A program made the translations under genes and the position numbers. A model generated the notes under the pieces. It worked only from the letters and a program-made list of their open reading frames with translations, had not been told where the DNA came from and ran no database searches. Shown one piece after another: positions 59,099-64,000 of a stretch of 64,000 bases of DNA. Each line of letters starts with the position of its first letter. Position 1 is the stretch's first letter. The stretch is from Peptococcaceae bacterium (GTDB lineage Bacteria > Bacillota > Desulfotomaculia > Desulfotomaculales > Desulfocucumaceae), in assembly GCA_023512435.1 (NCBI GenBank), contig JAILZP010000005.1:62001-126000 (forward strand). The letters run 5' to 3'.

Positions 59099-60379
59099 CT
59101 ACGGATGGATTAAAAGCCCTGGCAGCAAGGTGGTCAGGGGCGGGAAGAAGGTAATCAACAGCAGCACCGCCAGGCCGATAATAAAGGGTACCCAAACCGC
59201 CCGGCTCAGGCGCTCCAGGGATACCCCCGAAATGCCGCAGACCGAAAAGAGAACGGCGCCCACTGGCGGGGTGACCAGGCCCAATACCAGGTTGAAAACC
59301 ACCACCGCGCCCAGATGCACAGGATCAACGCCCAACTGGGCCGCCAGGGGCGCCAGCACCGGGGTGACGATGGTCAAGGCCGGGGCCGTCTCCAGGGGGA
59401 TCCCGATCAGGATCAGGGCGATGTTCACCAGGATCAGGACGACCAGGGGCGACTGCCCCAGGGTGGTCAGGGTTTCCAACAGTTTCTGGGGAAGCTGCTC
59501 CACTGCCACCACCCAGGCGAAGGGCTCCGAAAGGCCCAACAAAAGCATGACCATGGCTGTTTCCAGCCCGGCCTGGAGCAAAACCGCCGGCAGGCGGGAC
59601 AGTTTAATCCCCCGGTAGACCAAGCCGCCCGCTATGAAGGCATAAAGCACGGCTATCCCCGCAGCCTCGGTGGGGGTGAAGACACCTCCCAAAATGCCGC
59701 CCAGGACTATGGCGGGCATGATCAGGGCCGGCATGGCCCTCCAGGTGCCCACCGCCACTTCCCGCCAGCCCCCGGGGGCCTCCACCGGGTAATTGCCCCG
59801 GCGGGCCACGAAATATATATAGGCCATCAGGCCGGTGCCCAGCAGCAGCCCGGGAACAACCCCGGCCAGAAACAGGGCGCCGATGGAAACGTTGGCTATG
59901 ACTCCGTAGATGATAAACGGTATGCTCGGCGGTATTACCGGACCCATGCAGGAGGCCGTAGCGGTAACGGCGGCCGACACATCCTGATCATACCCCGCCT
60001 CCCTCATGGCCGGGATCATCACTGACCCTATGGCCACCGCGGTGGCCACCGCCGACCCGGAAATGGCCGCGAAAATGGCACAGGCCAGAATGGTGGCCAG
60101 GCCAAGGCCGCCGCTGACGCGACCCAGGAGGAGCCTGGCAAAGCGGACCAGGTCCCTGGTGATGCCGCTCTCGTTCATCAGGGCACCCGCCAGCATGAAC
60201 AGGGGAATGGCCAGAAGGGGAAAGGAAGCCATCCCGGCAAAGGTGGTCTGCACCAGCATGGTCGGCGAAAGGCCGCCCTTCAACAGCAGATAGGACAGGG
60301 CGGTCCCGCCCAGGGCGATGGCAATTGGAATACCCGCCGCCAGCAAGACAATAAAGGATAACAGAAAAACACTGAGCAT
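59099..60379 (-). CDS. dctM: TRAP transporter large permease (DctM)
   Basis: 426 residues, 12-13 membrane helices. DctM signatures: GGLGLATILACAIFAAISGSAVATAVAIGSVMIPAMREAGYDQDVSAAVTATASCMGPVIPPSIPFIIYG and FTPTEAAGIAVLYAF. Drives import of a carboxylate with Na+ or H+. Follows dctQ by 11 bp. Confidence 0.96.
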   Translation of the reverse strand: MLSVFLLSFIVLLAAGIPIAIALGGTALSYLLLKGGLSPTMLVQTTFAGMASFPLLAIPLFMLAGALMNESGITRDLVRFARLLLGRVSGGLGLATILACAIFAAISGSAVATAVAIGSVMIPAMREAGYDQDVSAAVTATASCMGPVIPPSIPFIIYGVIANVSIGALFLAGVVPGLLLGTGLMAYIYFVARRGNYPVEAPGGWREVAVGTWRAMPALIMPAIVLGGILGGVFTPTEAAGIAVLYAFIAGGLVYRGIKLSRLPAVLLQAGLETAMVMLLLGLSEPFAWVVAVEQLPQKLLETLTTLGQSPLVVLILVNIALILIGIPLETAPALTIVTPVLAPLAAQLGVDPVHLGAVVVFNLVLGLVTPPVGAVLFSVCGISGVSLERLSRAVWVPFIIGLAVLLLITFFPPLTTLLPGLLIHP

Positions 60380-60390
60380 GGCTTCCTCCT

Positions 60391-60903
60391 CTACTCCCCG
60401 GACCGCTGCATTTCATCCCCGCCGCCTGTCAAAACGCCCAGGGCCTGCTCCAGGGTGACCAGCCACATCAACATGGCCCCCACCGGTATGGCCAGGTAGG
60501 GTATGGCCATGGACAGCTGCATGGCCGGAGAGGTCTGTTTCTGGTTGAAGATGGTCTGTTCGGCGCCGTACACGATCAGCACCGAAAGAATGAGAAGGGT
60601 CACCAGGTGTCCCAGGATCCGCACCAGGCGGCCGATCCCGTCCGGCAGCCGGTCAATAAAAAAGGTCATCCCGATCTGGTATCCCCGGGGGAGACCCACT
60701 GCGGCCCCCAGCATGGAAACCCAAACCAGGGAAAAAACCGTCAGTTCCCCGGACCAGTACGGCGCGCTGCCCAGTAAATAACGGCCGATCACCTCGTAGG
60801 GGATGACCAGGCTGATTACCGCCATGCCGGCAACCACGCCCCAGCCGGCAACGCGCAGGAAGTTTTGATTAACCTTCTTCAATACCCTCAAAAATATCAA
60901 CAA
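60391..60903 (-). CDS. dctQ: TRAP transporter small permease (DctQ)
   Basis: 170 residues from a TTG at 60903 (AAGGGGCGG ahead); the frame is open further upstream but lacks family similarity there. Four helices with EVIGRYLLGSAPYWSGELTVFSLVWVSMLGAAVGLPRGYQIGMTFFIDRLP, the DctQ core. Partner of dctM and dctP. Confidence 0.88.
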   Translation of the reverse strand: MLIFLRVLKKVNQNFLRVAGWGVVAGMAVISLVIPYEVIGRYLLGSAPYWSGELTVFSLVWVSMLGAAVGLPRGYQIGMTFFIDRLPDGIGRLVRILGHLVTLLILSVLIVYGAEQTIFNQKQTSPAMQLSMAIPYLAIPVGAMLMWLVTLEQALGVLTGGGDEMQRSGE

Positions 60904-60977
60904 AGGAACCGCCCCTTCTGTTTCATTCCGCCGGCCGCAGCCCTCCGGCGGCCTGTCCTGAGTATAGAAAGCGGCCC

Positions 60978-61003
60978 GGGGCCGCTGCCGGAGGAGCGGC
61001 CCC
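60978..61003 (-). terminator. Hairpin between dctP and dctQ
   Basis: GGGGCCGCT (60978-60986) / AGCGGCCCC (60995-61003), with TTTC leftward. Likely a processing or partial-termination hairpin that keeps the binding-protein message in excess. Confidence 0.65.
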
Positions 61004-61036
61004 GGCCCACAGGCCCATCGGGCCAAACCGCGGGTG

Positions 61037-62059
61037 TTACTTGGTATTCAGGATGGCGTCGATTTTTTCTTTGCCGAATTGCTTGGAGAATTCGTCAAAG
61101 GCCGGCTGCATCGCCTTCTGCCAGGCTGCCTTGTCTATGTCCTTAATCACCACCATGCCCTTTTGTTCCAGTTCGGCCAGCATCTTCTGTTCGTTGTCAC
61201 GGCCCAGCTTGCGCTGCCAGGGTGCCACTTCCAGTGCGGTTTTCATGAACAGGTCCTGGTCTTCCTTGGACAGGGCCTGCCATTTTTTAAGGCTCATGAT
61301 GATGGGGGCGGGTGAATATACGTGCTGGGTCATGCTCAGGTACTTCTGCACTTCATACAGCTTGCTGCTGTGCACCACGGCCACAGGATTTTCCTGGCCG
61401 TCCACCACCTTTTGCTGCAGGGCGCCGTAAACCTCGGCCCAGGCCATGGGGGTGGCGATTACGCCCACCTCTTTCCAGGCGGTGATGTGCACTTTGTTTT
61501 CCATGGTGCGGATTTTAAGGCCGCTGGCGTCCCCGGGGGTCTTCACCGGCTTTTTGGAGTTGGTCAGGTTGCGGAATCCGTTTTCCCAGAAGGCCAGGCC
61601 CTTCAGATTGGCCTTTTCCAGGTCGTCCAGCAGCTGCCGGCCGATGGGCCCGTCCAGGACCTTGTCCACGTGGTTATAATCCCGGAACAGGAAGGGAATG
61701 TCAACGATCAGCATGGACGGGCTGAAACCGCCGACTGGTCCCGTGGAACCCACGTATAGGTCCACCGTCCCCTGCTGCAGGGCTTCCAGGAGTTCGCGCT
61801 CACCCTTGCCGAGCTGGCCGTCGGGGTAAACGGTAATCTCAATCCGGCCGTTGGTTCTTTCCTTAATCAGGTCGGCAAACCGCTGCGCCCCCTGGGAATA
61901 CATGTGGTTGGCCGGAGTCATGGTGGCTATCTTGAGCTGCAGCTTGCTTTCCTGCTTCCCGGCCGGAGCCTGTTCCTTCTTGCCGCCGCAGCCCGCGGCC
62001 GCCAGCAGCAGGATGGCTGCCAAAACGGCAAAAATTGTCATCCGCCTGCGCATCTGCAT
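61037..62059 (-). CDS. dctP: TRAP solute-binding lipoprotein (DctP family)
   Basis: 340 residues. Signal peptide with lipobox LAAAGC (cysteine about residue 24), then the DctP fold: LKIATMTPANHMYSQGAQRFADLIKERTNGRIEITVYPDGQLGKGERELLEALQQG, KTPGDASGLKIRTMENKVHITAWKEVGVIATPMAWAEVYGALQQKVVDGQENP, which carries the arginine that binds the carboxylate. ATG 62059 after GGGAGGAAAA. Confidence 0.95.
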   Translation of the reverse strand: MQMRRRMTIFAVLAAILLLAAAGCGGKKEQAPAGKQESKLQLKIATMTPANHMYSQGAQRFADLIKERTNGRIEITVYPDGQLGKGERELLEALQQGTVDLYVGSTGPVGGFSPSMLIVDIPFLFRDYNHVDKVLDGPIGRQLLDDLEKANLKGLAFWENGFRNLTNSKKPVKTPGDASGLKIRTMENKVHITAWKEVGVIATPMAWAEVYGALQQKVVDGQENPVAVVHSSKLYEVQKYLSMTQHVYSPAPIIMSLKKWQALSKEDQDLFMKTALEVAPWQRKLGRDNEQKMLAELEQKGMVVIKDIDKAAWQKAMQPAFDEFSKQFGKEKIDAILNTK

Positions 62060-62224
62060 TTTTCCTCCCTTTTTTCGGCTTTTTTACGTGTTGTTTTTGG
62101 TACTTAAGAGCTTGTTCCACCCACTTACCCACTCCCCCGGGCTTTCCGGACCCGCGGCCTCCGCCGGTATCCGGTCCGCCAACACCAACGGGTCCGCCTG
62201 CGAACGATCACCACCCCTCAGTAT

Positions 62225-62252
62225 ATTATACATGTTCCGGAATCAGGAACAT
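62225..62252 (-). promoter_or_regulatory. dctPQM promoter with IclR-type palindrome
   Basis: ATGTTCC (62232-62238) and GGAACAT (62246-62252) form a perfect palindrome with a 7-bp centre. On the minus strand it lies immediately upstream of TATAAT (62230-62225), covering the -35 region. Confidence 0.65.
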
Positions 62253-62272
62253 ATATTCCGTAATCTAACCAT

Positions 62273-63046
62273 TTAATAAGCCTGGTAGCCCAACCTGGCA
62301 GAAATCTTGGCCGCGGTATCCTTCAACCTGGGTATAAGATCCAGCATCTGCTTCTTGTTCAACCGCACCGACGGGGCCGCAATGCTGACGGCGGCCACAA
62401 CCCGGCCTTCGTGGCCGAACACCGGCGCTCCCAGGCAAACAATCCCCTCAATGTACTCGCCGTTGTCCACGGCGTAGCCCTGACTGCGGACAATCTCAAG
62501 CTCCCGGGCCAGCAGTTCGGGGTCGGTGATGGTGTTTTCCGTATAGCGCCGGAAGTCCGCGAAACTTAACGCCCTTTTTCTGTCCGCAGACTCCAGGTGA
62601 GCCAGGATGGCCTTCCCCAGGCCGCTGCAGTAGGCCGGGACCCGAACGCCCACGTCCAGCCCGATGCGCAAGGGCTCCTTGCTCTCCCAGCGGTCCAGGT
62701 AGATAACCTCGCCCTTGTCCAGCACCGCCAGGTTCACCGTTTCATTGCATGCATAATAGAGTTCCTCCAGGAAGGGGGCGGCCGGCTTGCGGACCCCGAG
62801 GCGGCTGACCACCCGGCTCCCCATTTCAAAGATCTTGAGAGTCGGAGCGTATTTTCCGCTGGGCAGCTGCCTCACCAGGCCCAGCATCTCCAGGGTGGCC
62901 ACCAGGCGAAAGACCGTGGTCTTGCCCATGCCCAGTTCCCGGCTGAGTTCGGTGATACCCGCCTCGTCGGCCCGGCAGAGGGCGTCCAGCACGGTGAAGG
63001 CTTTTTCCACGGAGTTGATGTACTCGCTAAAGTTTTTCTTGACCAT
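62273..63046 (-). CDS. IclR-family transcriptional regulator
   Basis: 257 residues from ATG 63046 (GGGAG site); an open frame reaching 63,559 upstream is chance. Winged helix (residues 8-70, VEKAFTVLDALCRADEAGITELSRELGMGKTTVFRLVATLEMLGLVRQ) and ligand domain (85-250, PAYCSGLGKAILAHL, EYIEGIVCLGAPVF, VAAVSIAAPSVRLN). Encoded directly upstream of dctPQM, whose promoter has a matching palindrome; it probably senses the transported acid. Confidence 0.95.
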   Translation of the reverse strand: MVKKNFSEYINSVEKAFTVLDALCRADEAGITELSRELGMGKTTVFRLVATLEMLGLVRQLPSGKYAPTLKIFEMGSRVVSRLGVRKPAAPFLEELYYACNETVNLAVLDKGEVIYLDRWESKEPLRIGLDVGVRVPAYCSGLGKAILAHLESADRKRALSFADFRRYTENTITDPELLARELEIVRSQGYAVDNGEYIEGIVCLGAPVFGHEGRVVAAVSIAAPSVRLNKKQMLDLIPRLKDTAAKISARLGYQAY

Positions 63047-63117
63047 TGATCTCCCGACAAATTCAAGAAGTTTTTCATTATTTACAAAAGTACAAGTAAC
63101 TTTTCGACAGCCGGAAT

Positions 63118-64000
63118 TCAATTCCTCCCCCCGGCCGGAATTTTTAGCGGCGGAATCCCCGGTCTCCGCACAATTCTTCCTTCCCCAATCCCGAGGTAAA
63201 CGCCGGATAGAACCATCAAGCCACCGACGAGGTGATACAGGAAGAGATCCTCCCCAAGGAACAGAAAGGCCAGCAGGGCCGCGTAAACCGGAATCAGGTT
63301 GTAGAAAGCCGCCGCCCGGGCCGGCCCCATTTCCAGCACTCCTTTGTTCCACCCCAGGAAGGCCAGCACCGAGGCAAAAACCCCGAGATAGACCAGGCCC
63401 AAGATGTGGCCGGGGCTGAAGGCGGGCATCGATCCCCCCCACTCCCAAAGCATGGCCGGGACAAGGAAGACCACGCCGGCGAGATTGGCGTAAGTTGTGG
63501 CCTCCAGCGGAGACAGGCGGGCCATCATCTTTTTCCCCAGCACCGTGAAAAAAGCCCACACCAGGGTGTCAAGAAACACGATCACGTCCCCGGGGTTAAA
63601 ATCCAGGGACAGCAGCATCTCCCAGGAACCCCGGGCAGCGATGACGGCCACCCCCAGAAAAGACAGCATGAGCCCGGCCAGTTGCCTGTATACGATCTTA
63701 TGTTTTAGCCAGAGGGCCGAAAGGACGGCCACCGATATTGGGCTGAAGGCGTTGATGATGGTGCTGTTCACCGCTGTAGTGTATTTCAGGGCGATGTACA
63801 GTACCGTGTTGAAGGCGAAGACCCCGCTCAGGCCCAGCAAGGCAATGGGCAGGATCAGGTCCCTGCCGGGCCACCGGGTCAAGCCCCTGGCCTTTACGAT
63901 GATTAACAGGATCAGGAGGGAAACGCCGAACCTGGCGGTGGTTATGGTAAAGGGAGGGAGGTTCTGGATCAGCGACTTGCCGATAATAAAGTTCGAGCTC
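63118..64000 (-). CDS. EamA/DMT-family transporter (5' end beyond the window)
   Basis: At least 294 residues visible, reading in from the right edge. Two EamA repeats with helices; TTARFGVSLLILLIIVKARGL and FNTVLYIALKYTTAVNSTIINAFSPISVAVLSALWLKHKI in the first, GDVIVFLDTLVWAFFTVLGKKMMARLSPLEATTYANLAG in the second. Probable exporter of metabolites such as amino acids. The start codon is outside the window. 71 bp upstream of iclR on the same strand. Confidence 0.9.
   Translation of the reverse strand, partial: SSNFIIGKSLIQNLPPFTITTARFGVSLLILLIIVKARGLTRWPGRDLILPIALLGLSGVFAFNTVLYIALKYTTAVNSTIINAFSPISVAVLSALWLKHKIVYRQLAGLMLSFLGVAVIAARGSWEMLLSLDFNPGDVIVFLDTLVWAFFTVLGKKMMARLSPLEATTYANLAGVVFLVPAMLWEWGGSMPAFSPGHILGLVYLGVFASVLAFLGWNKGVLEMGPARAAAFYNLIPVYAALLAFLFLGEDLFLYHLVGGLMVLSGVYLGIGEGRIVRRPGIPPLKIPAGGRN

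Noticed and set aside
63047-63559. N-terminal extension of the IclR frame
   Set aside because: The IclR family starts at MVKKNF with a ribosome site, and the extension overlaps the EamA gene.
1-64000. CRISPR arrays, tRNA/rRNA genes, full insertion sequences, prophage or defence islands
   Set aside because: No evenly spaced repeats, cloverleaf sequences, transposase motifs or phage genes were seen.

Overview
The window is bacterial, gene-dense and GC-rich. Its gene content points to an anaerobic, spore-forming, low-G+C-type Firmicute with a high-GC genome, in the Desulfotomaculum/Pelotomaculum (Peptococcaceae) range. The pointers are a T-box leader, MutS2, ZapA, a CtsR-type operator, a GerMN lipoprotein, SLH domains, ferredoxin-linked 2-oxoacid oxidation, sigma-54 regulators with GAFTGA loops, and TAXI/DctP TRAP transporters. 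The genus is an inference, not something read directly. No tRNA, rRNA, CRISPR array or full insertion sequence was seen.

Left block (1-11,710, all minus strand): a phenylalanine-type T-box leader feeds pheS-pheT-zapA-polX-(3-methyladenine glycosylase)-nif3-U32 peptidase-mutS2 (mutS2 runs off the left edge). A 123-bp palindromic mobile repeat has inserted in frame near the start of the U32 gene with a 9-bp target duplication. Then comes an isolated membrane-anchored Ig-like protein whose C-terminus is a YkuD transpeptidase with an altered active-site motif.

Fatty/organic-acid block (13,354-24,076): a sigma-54 activator diverges from a MaoC-type hydratase and an acyl-CoA ligase. A near-consensus -24/-12 promoter and paired upstream sites lie between them. 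After an Hsp20 gene with a CtsR-like operator follow acyl-CoA dehydrogenase, 3-hydroxyacyl-CoA dehydrogenase and thiolase, closed by a strong terminator, then rtcB.

Transport and signalling block (24,172-44,368): a TAXI-type TRAP transporter with a DUF1850 partner; an oxidoreductase resembling 2,4-diaminopentanoate dehydrogenase; a CstA-family carrier next to a LytS/LytTR two-component pair, with 21-bp-spaced direct repeats ahead of a sigma-A promoter for cstA, which resembles the pyruvate-sensing BtsSR/BtsT arrangement; a GerMN lipoprotein; an M24 peptidase; a membrane metallophosphoesterase; a MacAB-like exporter with an OmpR-family two-component system; and a secreted DUF2680 protein. Two promoters in this last group share the same 11-bp-period box at an identical distance from their -10 elements.

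Right block (44,517-64,000): an ECHDC3-like crotonase, an SLH-anchored phosphodiester glycosidase protein, a membrane glycosyltransferase, a MurE homologue lacking the DNPR motif, a TauE permease, then a ketoisovalerate-centred cluster (panB, coaX, sigma-54 activator, vorDBAC). It ends with an IclR-controlled DctPQM TRAP operon and a partial EamA transporter. Intergenic spaces repeatedly hold degenerate 7-bp-period and AGCT/GCCTG-rich repeats.
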